From the NCBI GenBank assembly GCA_037141255.1, contig JBAXCX010000006.1:1-46725 (forward strand): a DNA stretch of 46,725 bases, given 5' to 3'. The notes beneath the pieces were generated by a model. It was not told where the DNA came from. It worked only from the letters and a program-made list of their open reading frames with translations, and searched no databases. This stretch comes from IMCC26207 sp037141255 (GTDB taxonomy: Bacteria > Actinomycetota > Acidimicrobiia > Acidimicrobiales > Microtrichaceae). This document shows, in pieces, positions 30,591 through 38,444 of the stretch; the first letter of the stretch is position 1; every line of letters begins with the position of its first letter. Position numbers and translations under genes: made by a program.

Positions 30591-33500
30591 GTTCTGCCGG
30601 TGCCGTCTTTCAGCTCCCCCTTCGCTTGGACGATGGCACCGGCAACTTTTTGGACCTGATGATTGAGCTGGCCTCTGCTGCGCGCATCGGTGAGTTAGCC
30701 GATCATCTCGCCGAGCTTCTCGGCAGTTCCCCCGGACAGACCATCTCAAACAGTTCATCTCAACACCACACGCAAACCGCCTACCTGCGAGGCGACTTAA
30801 TCGCGGAGTGCGGACCCCGAGCCGGCGACACGATTCGCCTGAGTTCTCTCACCTGGCTTCCCGAAAACGGGCAGGCTGAAGTTGCCCGCCTCCCTCCCCA
30901 AACTCTCACTCTGGCTCCAGTCTTCCTGCGCAATGTCAATGACAGCCAAGCGCCCACCCTGCAATTGAACTATGGAGTCAGTCAGGTGCGCGGTGCGTTG
31001 TTTGAGGTCTCCGAACGAGTTGAGGTCCGCTCAACTGGCGCCACCATCCCCGCGGTGAATGGAACCCTCATTCTGGGAAGCTCCAGGCTTCGCACGGGTG
31101 ATCTCCTCAAGATCAACGACCAACTCAGTTTGGTTCAAATCAAAGGGTCCCTTCGGCCACCCGAACGGCCAGGGCCCACGCAGACCCACAAGCTCAGCAG
31201 TTCCCATCACGCCTTGCACTCTCCCGTTACGATCACCCTTCCCACTCCGCCATCACTGCAGCGGCTACCGGGCTTTCCCGTGCTGTCTGCCATTGTTCCA
31301 TTACTCATGGGGGCAGCGCTCTGGGTAGCAACAAAATCGCTTGCATCCGCTCTGTTCGTTTTGTTTAGTTTTGTGTTTGTTGTGGCGTCCGGGCTTGAGG
31401 CGCGACGCGAATCTCGGGCTGAACAGGCCTTCCGTCTGGCAGAATTCCGCTCGGATCTCACTGAAGCTGTCACGAGGATTTCGGAGCTGCGCCAACTGGA
31501 GTTCAAGCGACTCGATCAGCAAGTTCCCGCTGCTCGTCGTCTTGTTGGAATCCTCGCTGACCGGTCCGAACCGCTCTGGTCTCGCAGCGTCAACGATGCA
31601 GCAACGATGCCGATGCGCGTGCGGTTAGGAACCGCGCAGATCACCCCACAGGATGGCCTCGAGGTTCCTACCCAAGGCCGAGCCGACTTGCGCGAGGAAC
31701 TCAGCCGTCTCGCCGAACAGTACGAACTAGCGGAGCTACCAGCAATCGTCGATCTTGACCAAACCTGCGGTCTTGGAATCGTTGGTCGAGACGAACTCGC
31801 AACCTCCTTAGCTCGAAGTCTGGTGCTGCAATTATCAATCGCACTCACTGCGCAAGACCTCAGCATCAAGGTGCTCGCGAGCGAGGATCGCCTTGATATC
31901 TGGAGGTGGTGCGCATGGCTGCCGCATTGCCGCGTGCAAGGTGTGAGTCCGCGCACGCTGTTCGTCGTTGATAATGCCGAAGATGAACTAGTGAGCGCAG
32001 CCATCGACCGACACGGCGCCTCGACGACCAGAGTGCTCTGGCTATCAGCACTGCGCGCAGGCCTTCCATCTGGGCTCGGGGCCATCGTTGATTTGTCGCA
32101 GCAGCCGCGCCTATATCTCGACGCGATCCCGCGTGATGATCCTTCCCTGAAAAACTCAGAGAGCCGCCGAGTTGTAAACCTGGCTATCGAGGACCTCACC
32201 GAGGACGAGGCCGTGCCGCTCGCAAGAAGTCTTGCTCCCCTCATCCCCGAGCGCTCGGCTGTTGAGCTCAGCAACGGTTCGAGCGCTCGCAGCGAATCGC
32301 CTGCGCAGCGCCTCCTTCCCACTTCGCATCTGCCGGTTCAACTTCGGCTACAAGAGGTACTCGCCGAGGAGCAGATGTTGCTGCAACCCAAGGCTGTGCT
32401 CAATCAATGGGAGCGTTCTGCGCATTCGAGTGGACTTGGAGCCCCGCTAGGGCGAGTGGCAAACGGGGTACTGCACCTTGATCTGAGAGCCGATGGCCCG
32501 CATGCCCTCATCGCTGGGACCACCGGCTCTGGAAAAAGTGAGCTGCTCCGTTCGCTTGTGGCTTCACTTGCCCTTCATCACAGCCCCGATCGCCTGAGTT
32601 TCTTGCTCATTGACTACAAAGGTGGAGCCGCCTTTCGTTCGCTCAGCTCATTGCCACATACCGTCGGACTCATCACCGATCTCTCGCCGCTGCTTGCCAA
32701 ACGAGCGCTTATCTCGTTGCGAGCCGAGGTCCGCTACCGGGAATCTCAGCTTGCACAGCTAGGGGTTGCTGATCTCGCCGAAGCACCGCTTGATTCGTCA
32801 GCAAAAGTTCCGCCCGCTCTCGTTGTTGTTGTTGATGAGTTCGCCGCCCTATCCCGAGAGCTGCCCGAGTTTGTTGATGGCCTCGTTGACTTATCCCAAC
32901 GAGGCCGAAGCCTTGGGATGCACCTCGTGCTGGCCACACAACGACCTGCTGGCGTGATTACCGACGCGATCCGAGCAAATACAGCCTTGCGAATCGCCCT
33001 GCGAGTAGCAGACGAGGATGACAGCCGTGACGTGGTCGAGCTTGCTCAGGCTGCACTACTGCCGCGTGAGGTTCCAGGCAGGGCCATCCTGCGCAGCGGT
33101 CCAGGCCGGTGCGCTGCGGTGCAGTTTGCCTATAGCGGCACCTCTGAGTCTGCTCGGCCACGAGTGCAGTCTTGGCCCCTCGGGAATCCCCCGCCACAGA
33201 TTCCACCTCAGGTACCGGGTATCTCACACACCGAATTAGAGTCCGCAGTCAGCTCAGCCCGTGCAGCAGCAACGCTTGGGAAGTTCGCAACGCCTCGGCC
33301 GCCTTGGCTTGATGCTTTACCAATGCAGGTCAAGCTGTCGCAGGTGCTAGAGGCAGGTCAGGGTCTTGCAATTGGCTGGACTGACCTGCCGGACCAGCAG
33401 AGACGTTCGGCGCTTGAACTCAACCTTGATCGCGACGGCGGCGTGCTCGTTTTAGGCGCAAGTGGCTCGGGTCGAACCACCACGCTCAAGAGTTGTGCTC

Positions 33501-34828
33501 AAGCAGCAATCATTCACTATCGCGGGCGGGTCCATCTCTTTGGGATTGACTCCGGGCGCGGACTGCGAGCACTCCGTTCCTTCGCCCAAGTCGGAGAGGT
33601 TCTCCCGGTGGATGATGTAGAGCGCGTGCTGCGATTACTTCGCCGCCTCGCGGCCCACGTGCAGTCACAAACCCAGTCCAGCAACGGCGGGTCAGCCTGC
33701 ACTCCGCGCCTTCTACTGCTTGACGGATTCGGCGCATTCGAAGAGATCTACGAGCGACTCAACCGTGGTGAGGGCCTCGATCTACTGACAAGAATTGCCC
33801 GAGATGGACGCTCCGTCGGGACTCACCTCATGCTCGCAGCACACCGCCGCAGCGAAGTTCCGCCTTCAATCAGCAGTCTTTTAGGATGTCAGATTTATCT
33901 GCGGAGTTCAACGGTTGATGAGGCGCTCATGTTGGGGCTAGACGCAGAATCGGCAGCCAAGGAGGTTCCCCCTGGCCGCGGGTCTCACCAAGGCGAGGCC
34001 ATCCAGATTGCTGAGCCCGATGACCTGAGTTCTCAAGTTGCGATGCAACAACCTGGTCATGCTGAATCGGTTGGAGCGCTGCCGAGGTTGCTTCGAGTTA
34101 CCGAACTGTTCGCAACTGATCCATCGGGCCTTGCACCTGCGCTGATTGCGCCATGGACCTCGATACCCTGCGGTATCGAGGCAGAACAGTTATCAGTCGC
34201 CGCACTTGACCTGGCACACCATCACGGACTGATCGCCGGGGCGCCCCGCAGCGGAAAGTCTACGGCGCTCAACACTCTTTGTCTTGCCCTGAGGCTGCGT
34301 CCCGCTGCGAACATCCAAACAGCTACCTACTTGCTCGCCGCATATGGCTCAGATGCCCATGACCCAAAGCACTGGGACTCGGGGCACTGGGACTCGGGGC
34401 ACTGGGACTCGGCGCTCATTGAGCCAAACTCAGCTCAGGATTCTGTGCACCTTCTACAGACGGCAGCCGACGCCGCACGTTCAGGGGCCTGCACACTTCT
34501 CGCAGTGGATGACATCTGCAGCCTCATCGAACTGCCCGGAGGCGAACAGATCGAAGCTGAGCTGCTGGCGTTAGTAGACCTTGCCAGAACCCATTCCATC
34601 AGACTCCTCCTGAGCGGTGATGTCGACTCACTGCAGCGTTCCTATAGCGATCTCATTATTCAGCTTCGTTCTGCTCGTACTGGCCTTTTGCTCAGTGGCG
34701 ACCCCGACCTTCACGGATCTTTGTTCCATACCGCTCTCCCCGTTCGATCTGAGTTGTTGCACTGCGCCGGTCGAGGCTGGCTGATTGCTCCATCAACTGC
34801 ACAGGCAGTTCAGATCGCCCATCCATAA
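30587..34828 (+). CDS. eccC: EccC-like FtsK/SpoIIIE ATPase with three ATPase modules
   Basis: This 1413-residue protein resembles type VII secretion EccC/EssC. A soluble N-terminal part (1-220) has an FHA/Ub-like look (LILGSSRLRTGDLLKIND). Two membrane helices follow at about 229-247 and 251-270. Then come three P-loop modules: GTTGSGKSE at 644-652 with VVVVDEFAALS near 745; GASGSGRTT at 957-965; GAPRSGKST at 1218-1226. The middle Walker A has Arg in place of Lys. A pentapeptide HWDSG repeat lies at 1262-1276. It is the motor expected to drive secretion of the upstream WXG100 protein. EccB, EccD, EccE and mycosin genes are not in the window. Confidence 0.88.
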   Translation: MSSAGAVFQLPLRLDDGTGNFLDLMIELASAARIGELADHLAELLGSSPGQTISNSSSQHHTQTAYLRGDLIAECGPRAGDTIRLSSLTWLPENGQAEVARLPPQTLTLAPVFLRNVNDSQAPTLQLNYGVSQVRGALFEVSERVEVRSTGATIPAVNGTLILGSSRLRTGDLLKINDQLSLVQIKGSLRPPERPGPTQTHKLSSSHHALHSPVTITLPTPPSLQRLPGFPVLSAIVPLLMGAALWVATKSLASALFVLFSFVFVVASGLEARRESRAEQAFRLAEFRSDLTEAVTRISELRQLEFKRLDQQVPAARRLVGILADRSEPLWSRSVNDAATMPMRVRLGTAQITPQDGLEVPTQGRADLREELSRLAEQYELAELPAIVDLDQTCGLGIVGRDELATSLARSLVLQLSIALTAQDLSIKVLASEDRLDIWRWCAWLPHCRVQGVSPRTLFVVDNAEDELVSAAIDRHGASTTRVLWLSALRAGLPSGLGAIVDLSQQPRLYLDAIPRDDPSLKNSESRRVVNLAIEDLTEDEAVPLARSLAPLIPERSAVELSNGSSARSESPAQRLLPTSHLPVQLRLQEVLAEEQMLLQPKAVLNQWERSAHSSGLGAPLGRVANGVLHLDLRADGPHALIAGTTGSGKSELLRSLVASLALHHSPDRLSFLLIDYKGGAAFRSLSSLPHTVGLITDLSPLLAKRALISLRAEVRYRESQLAQLGVADLAEAPLDSSAKVPPALVVVVDEFAALSRELPEFVDGLVDLSQRGRSLGMHLVLATQRPAGVITDAIRANTALRIALRVADEDDSRDVVELAQAALLPREVPGRAILRSGPGRCAAVQFAYSGTSESARPRVQSWPLGNPPPQIPPQVPGISHTELESAVSSARAAATLGKFATPRPPWLDALPMQVKLSQVLEAGQGLAIGWTDLPDQQRRSALELNLDRDGGVLVLGASGSGRTTTLKSCAQAAIIHYRGRVHLFGIDSGRGLRALRSFAQVGEVLPVDDVERVLRLLRRLAAHVQSQTQSSNGGSACTPRLLLLDGFGAFEEIYERLNRGEGLDLLTRIARDGRSVGTHLMLAAHRRSEVPPSISSLLGCQIYLRSSTVDEALMLGLDAESAAKEVPPGRGSHQGEAIQIAEPDDLSSQVAMQQPGHAESVGALPRLLRVTELFATDPSGLAPALIAPWTSIPCGIEAEQLSVAALDLAHHHGLIAGAPRSGKSTALNTLCLALRLRPAANIQTATYLLAAYGSDAHDPKHWDSGHWDSGHWDSALIEPNSAQDSVHLLQTAADAARSGACTLLAVDDICSLIELPGGEQIEAELLALVDLARTHSIRLLLSGDVDSLQRSYSDLIIQLRSARTGLLLSGDPDLHGSLFHTALPVRSELLHCAGRGWLIAPSTAQAVQIAHP
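34370..34412 (+). repeat. 15-base tandem repeat, nearly three copies, in the EccC-like gene
   Basis: CACTGGGACTCGGGG occurs at 34370-34384 and 34385-34399, and its first 13 bases again at 34400-34412. It encodes HWDSG HWDSG HWDSA. The copies are identical, which suggests recent expansion. It lies in the third ATPase module, between Walker A and B. Confidence 0.9.
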
Positions 34829-34870
34829 CGGTGCTCGCGACTCTGACCCCCGTGGCCGACCAAGCTGCAG

Positions 34871-34884
34871 CGGCTAGGCAGCCG
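34871..34884. terminator. Short hairpin between convergent eccC-like and FHA genes
   Basis: CGGCT pairs with AGCCG around AGGC, overlapping the stop codon of the FHA gene. The stem is only five pairs, so support is weak. Confidence 0.25.
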
Positions 34885-35650
34885 GGCGCTGTCGATCAAT
34901 CAGGTGTAATTCACTAGCCGTGACGAGTTGGACGTGAAGGGCGTGATCAATCAGATGCCCTCGGCGATCCATTGCGTTTGCGCCCATTGCCCCATGCATG
35001 TTGGGGATGCCCGCTCGATGCAATTTCTCGCAGAGGTGATCAAGCTTGCGGTTGAACTTGGTGAGCGACCAGCCAAGCCGGGCAGCACCCTGACGGTTCG
35101 AAGGGGGCTGAGTGTGATCAGTTCGAGGGTCAAGCAAACGTTGCTCACACATTGCGAGCAACAAGAGTCGTTGATCATCGTTTAACTCAACCCGACCCCA
35201 GTCCATGGTCTGTGTGCCCTGCACCCCCTCCTCACCCAATAAGTCCGTGTCCCACTCGAATCCTTCAAGTCCACCCGAGAGCTCATATCGAGTGGGGCCT
35301 GCAACAAATCCGCAGGTGAACTCTCCGTGCAGCAGCGCAGCTGAGGAGTTGGGTGCGACGAGCGCAGAGCTCATCCCCACTGAATCTTTCACCGTGAAAC
35401 TGATGCTTCTGCCAAGGTTCTGTATGCACCAGTGGTGACCCTGCTCGACGAAGCGACCCAAGATGCGATGCATATAGGGGTTCTCGTCAATCACGAGCTC
35501 TGCCGAGCGGCCAAAGGTGAGCGACTCACCCGGATTGAGGGTGTGATCCTCCCCACAGAACTCTAGATACAACCTGCCTGTTGGGTTGTGGGCTGTTGGG
35601 TTGTGGGCTGTTGGGTTGTGGGCTGTTGAGTTGTGGGCTGTTCGAGTCAT
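34874..35650 (-). CDS. FHA-domain protein with C-terminal winged-helix-like region
   Basis: This 258-residue protein has an FHA-like domain (about 25-125): GESLTFGRSAELVIDENPYMHRILGRFVEQ carries the conserved GR-S and (D/N)xxxxRxH-like features. A C-terminal region (about 155-258, NDDQRLLLLAMCEQRL, GWSLTKFNRKLDHLCEKLHRAGIPN) resembles a winged helix. The N-terminus is four TAHN(P/S) pentapeptides. FHA proteins bind phosphothreonine. It converges on the EccC-like gene with 45 bases between. A regulatory or adaptor role in that locus is inferred. TATACT lies seven bases upstream of the ATG, consistent with a leaderless mRNA. Confidence 0.83.
   Translation of the reverse strand: MTRTAHNSTAHNPTAHNPTAHNPTGRLYLEFCGEDHTLNPGESLTFGRSAELVIDENPYMHRILGRFVEQGHHWCIQNLGRSISFTVKDSVGMSSALVAPNSSAALLHGEFTCGFVAGPTRYELSGGLEGFEWDTDLLGEEGVQGTQTMDWGRVELNDDQRLLLLAMCEQRLLDPRTDHTQPPSNRQGAARLGWSLTKFNRKLDHLCEKLHRAGIPNMHGAMGANAMDRRGHLIDHALHVQLVTASELHLIDRQRPAA
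35581..35640 (-). repeat. 15-base x4 tandem repeat at the FHA protein N-terminus
   Basis: On the plus strand TTGGGTTGTGGGCTG repeats at 35581-35595, 35596-35610 and 35611-35625, with TTGAGTTGTGGGCTG at 35626-35640. On the coding strand it encodes TAHNS/TAHNP units directly after MTR. Copies are almost identical. Confidence 0.92.
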
Positions 35651-35657
35651 GCCGGCG

Positions 35658-35663
35658 AGTATA
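35658..35663 (-). promoter_or_regulatory. Putative -10 element TATACT for leaderless FHA mRNA
   Basis: Read on the minus strand, TATACT ends seven bases before ATG 35650. It is the closest to the TATAAT consensus among the leaderless candidates here. Confidence 0.55.
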
Positions 35664-35714
35664 GATACTTTCAGTACATCTCATGTCTTTTTAGATTCCT
35701 CACTCGCGTTCCCG

Positions 35715-36923
35715 TCAAGGCTCCATGCACACTGCCAGCGTGGTCCATGACTGTGGGCGCGCCCCGCCCGCTTGGCCGGTATCACCGTCCCAGTACTCAG
35801 CCCAGCCAGACTCAACCGCGCCACGCCGGCTTGTCTCCGCCAGCACCGATGCTTCGGCATACTTTCCAACACGCTGCAGCCCAATCCACAGCAAGTAATT
35901 CAGCTGCGGCCAGCTCGGTCCGCGCCAGTATGTGTGAGGCAAATAGGTGGGTTCTAGAAGGTGGACCTGCCGCGCCCCGAACTCGCCCGCGAATGCCTGA
36001 GCATCGGTCAACTCCGCCGCTACTGCAGCGGCTTGCACATCAGCGCCTGCACCAGAGCGTGCATCGGTTGTCCTGCCGCCCTCGATGGCAGACCTAGCTC
36101 GTGAATCTTGAGACGGCAACGTCAGCAGCGGCAGCAACGCTTCGGCGGTGCGCACCCGACCTGAGCCGAAAGCAGCGGGCCCGTCATCTACCCAAGTGCG
36201 GAGCCCAGGTTCCCAACGGTCAGTCAACGAATCAGAGATCTCTGCGGCATGGCGGTAGAGCCCAGCGTCACCGGTCACCCCGGCGAGTTCCGTTGCACAA
36301 AACGCTGCCATCGCGCTGAAGGCCACGGAACCCACTGCGAACGCATCGTTGCCAATTGGTGCACCTCCGGGCAATCGCTCAATCCCTTGCAACAATTCCC
36401 CTTTACGAGAAAACCAAGTTTGCTCGTCGAAACCAGCAGAGCCCAGAACAAGGTCATCCCAACGGGGGCTGTGGTCGCACCCCGATTCCCAAGGGTGTAC
36501 GAGTTCAATCAGGCCAGCGGCGCTGCGACGACGCGACTCAAACAAAAAGTTAAGCCCCGCTGTGGCGCGAGCCAACAAGTCGGCTGGCACATTCACTCCG
36601 CGCCGCGTGAGCTCTGCGATGGCATGGCCATAAATGGGAGGTTGGGTAATTGATGAAGTGTTCGGCCGTCCCCAGAACGCCTCATATTCGCTTGACCCGT
36701 CGAGATAGAGCACATGGGGAACAAACCCATCTGCATCTTGTGCGGAGAGGGCAAGGGTGAGTTCGCTGAGCGCAAGATCTGCCCTGCCGAGCTGCGCCCA
36801 GACAATGGAATGGAAGCAGGAGTCCCACAGCCAAAGCCACGGGTATGTTTCGCTGTTCGGACAGGTGAAGCCAGGCTCGCGCCACTGAGCGGCGAGCACC
36901 TCGCGTGCACGTTCAGAAATCAT
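35715..36923 (-). CDS. GH63-like glycoside hydrolase (mannosyl/glucosylglycerate hydrolase-like)
   Basis: This 402-residue protein has an (alpha/alpha)6-barrel of the MGH1/GH63 type. Clear blocks are TYPWLWLWDSCFHSIVWAQLG near residues 27-47 (with an acidic Asp34), HPWESGCDHSPRWDDLV, PTYLPHTYWRGPSWPQLNYLLWIGLQ and a C-terminal ESGWAEYWDGDTGQ with candidate catalytic acids. These resemble hydrolases of glucosylglycerate and mannosylglycerate, compatible solutes in actinobacteria. The substrate cannot be fixed from sequence. A TAGGGA hexamer is seven bases upstream of the ATG. It is divergent from a GT4 glycosyltransferase, which suggests both act on the same glycoside. Confidence 0.8.
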   Translation of the reverse strand: MISERAREVLAAQWREPGFTCPNSETYPWLWLWDSCFHSIVWAQLGRADLALSELTLALSAQDADGFVPHVLYLDGSSEYEAFWGRPNTSSITQPPIYGHAIAELTRRGVNVPADLLARATAGLNFLFESRRRSAAGLIELVHPWESGCDHSPRWDDLVLGSAGFDEQTWFSRKGELLQGIERLPGGAPIGNDAFAVGSVAFSAMAAFCATELAGVTGDAGLYRHAAEISDSLTDRWEPGLRTWVDDGPAAFGSGRVRTAEALLPLLTLPSQDSRARSAIEGGRTTDARSGAGADVQAAAVAAELTDAQAFAGEFGARQVHLLEPTYLPHTYWRGPSWPQLNYLLWIGLQRVGKYAEASVLAETSRRGAVESGWAEYWDGDTGQAGGARPQSWTTLAVCMEP

Positions 36924-36930
36924 CCGCGAA

Positions 36931-36936
36931 TCCCTA
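36931..36936 (-). promoter_or_regulatory. Putative -10 element TAGGGA for hydrolase
   Basis: Read on the minus strand, TAGGGA ends seven bases before ATG 36923. The last base deviates from the usual T. Confidence 0.3.
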
Positions 36937-36954
36937 ACTGCATCTCTGTGACCC

Positions 36955-36960
36955 TAACCT
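36955..36960 (+). promoter_or_regulatory. Putative -10 element TAACCT for glycosyltransferase
   Basis: TAACCT ends nine bases before ATG 36970 and abuts GTG 36961. If used, the transcript would begin near 36967-36970, which favours the ATG. Confidence 0.4.
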
Positions 36961-36969
36961 GTGGCAATC

Positions 36970-38082
36970 ATGGCAACGCGTGCAGCCTTCCTGTCGTTTC
37001 GATTCGGCCTGACCGACGGTGTCTCTGTGGTTGCGCGCACGTGGATGGATGCGTTCGAGGAATTCGGCTTTGAGGTGCTCACCGTCACGGGCGAGGTGAC
37101 TGCGGACCGAACAGTGCCCGGACTTGGGCTACCCAGCAACGCCGAGATTCACGCTGGAGTCGGTACCCCTGCCGTACCCCCGACACCTTCTGAAACAGCG
37201 CTCGAAATTGCTTTGACCGAAGCACTTGTAGATGCAGACCTAGTCGTGGTGGAGAACTTGTTGACCATCCCGATGAACCTCGCTGCATCACGAGCAGCAG
37301 CGAAGGTACTTGCCGGCCGACCAGCTTTACTTCATCACCATGACCCACCTTGGCATCGGGACCGCTTTGCACACATCACCGAGTTGCCAGCCACTAACCC
37401 TGCCTGGCGGCACGTCGCAATTAATCGAATCCTGCGCGACGAACTTGCCGAAAGAGGGATTACCGCTTCGATTATTTACAACGGGTTTCCCACTCCCGTG
37501 CGGCGCAGTCGCACAGAATCTGAGCAACTTCGACGCGAGGTGCGTCGTTCGGTGGGCATCAGTGCAGAGGAACTCGTCGTGGCACATCCGGTGCGAGCAA
37601 TCGAACGCAAGAACATTCCGGCCGCAATCGCCTTAGCAGAAGCAGTGGGGGCAACATATTGGCTCCTTGGCCCAGCCGAGGAGGGGTACAGCGATGAACT
37701 CGACCGTCTGCTGAGCTCAGCTAGATGCAAAGTTGTGCATCATGAGTGGACCGATGTTGAGGGGATTTACGCTGCTGCGGACCACATCGCGTTTCCCTCC
37801 ACCTGGGAAGGGTTTGGCAATCCGCCAATCGAGGCGGCTCTCTACCGTCGCAGCGTGAGCGTGGGCAACTATCCAGTGGCCGAAGAACTTCGAGCATTTG
37901 GGTTCGACTGGTTCGACCCAAGCGACGAGCGCGGCATCGCAGCCGCGCTGGCTTCACCGGAGTCCGAAGCGGTCATCAAGATGCTGAACGGCAACGAGCG
38001 CGTCGCGAGCGAGAACTTCTCGCTAGGAAGAATGCGCAACTCGTTGCATCAACTCCTGGAGAGCGCAGAATGGCTTCCATGA
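36970..38082 (+). CDS. GT4-family glycosyltransferase
   Basis: This 370-residue GT-B enzyme begins with FLSFRFGLTDGVSVVARTWMDAF, which is the N-terminal nucleotide-sugar glycosyltransferase loop, has LLHHHDPPWHRDRFAH in the acceptor domain, and ends in the GT4 donor domain with VVAHPVRAIERKNIPAAIALAEAV, YWLLGPAEEGY and the E-x7-E region HIAFPSTWEGFGNPPIEAALYRR. The acceptor sugar or glycerate is unknown. The divergent GH63-like gene makes a role in glucosyl/mannosylglycerate-type solute metabolism plausible (inference). ATG 36970 is chosen over GTG 36961 because of the TAACCT position. A small membrane-protein gene overlaps its 3' end. Confidence 0.85.
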   Translation: MATRAAFLSFRFGLTDGVSVVARTWMDAFEEFGFEVLTVTGEVTADRTVPGLGLPSNAEIHAGVGTPAVPPTPSETALEIALTEALVDADLVVVENLLTIPMNLAASRAAAKVLAGRPALLHHHDPPWHRDRFAHITELPATNPAWRHVAINRILRDELAERGITASIIYNGFPTPVRRSRTESEQLRREVRRSVGISAEELVVAHPVRAIERKNIPAAIALAEAVGATYWLLGPAEEGYSDELDRLLSSARCKVVHHEWTDVEGIYAAADHIAFPSTWEGFGNPPIEAALYRRSVSVGNYPVAEELRAFGFDWFDPSDERGIAAALASPESEAVIKMLNGNERVASENFSLGRMRNSLHQLLESAEWLP

Positions 38083-38372
38083 CCCCGAAGGACTGCAATG
38101 AGGACGCCCCGGCCATGGCTGACCCCGTGCTGGCAAAGCGGGAGCGCATCCGCAAGCTCTGCGAGCTTGGTTCCAAAATTGGGTACTCATGTTTTGGAGC
38201 AGCAATGCTGCTGTTTGTTGTGGCCTTTGTTGCCGACTTCCCCTCATGGATCGTGACCGTCATTATCGCCGCGATGATTCTTGGGTCGATCACCCTGCTT
38301 CCCGCGATTGTGTTCGGCTACGGGGTAAAAGCCGCAGATGCAGAGGATCGCGGAGAGAAGTTCGGCTACTAG
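38070..38372 (+). CDS. Small two-helix membrane protein of unknown function
   Basis: This 100-residue protein has a charged N-terminus, two hydrophobic helices (IGYSCFGAAMLLFVVAFVADF and WIVTVIIAAMILGSITLLPAIVFGYG) and a short acidic tail (KAADAEDRGEKFGY). I do not recognise the family. GGAGAG six bases before ATG 38070 supports that start, which overlaps the glycosyltransferase by 13 bases; ATG 38079 would make a four-base overlap. It is probably co-translated with the glycosyltransferase. Confidence 0.65.
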   Translation: MASMTPKDCNEDAPAMADPVLAKRERIRKLCELGSKIGYSCFGAAMLLFVVAFVADFPSWIVTVIIAAMILGSITLLPAIVFGYGVKAADAEDRGEKFGY

Positions 38373-38444
38373 AGACTTCCAGATCGACCCCTTCCAACTC
38401 CGCGATCCTGGATTTCTCGCCGATCGGAGGGGACGTAGAGAACC

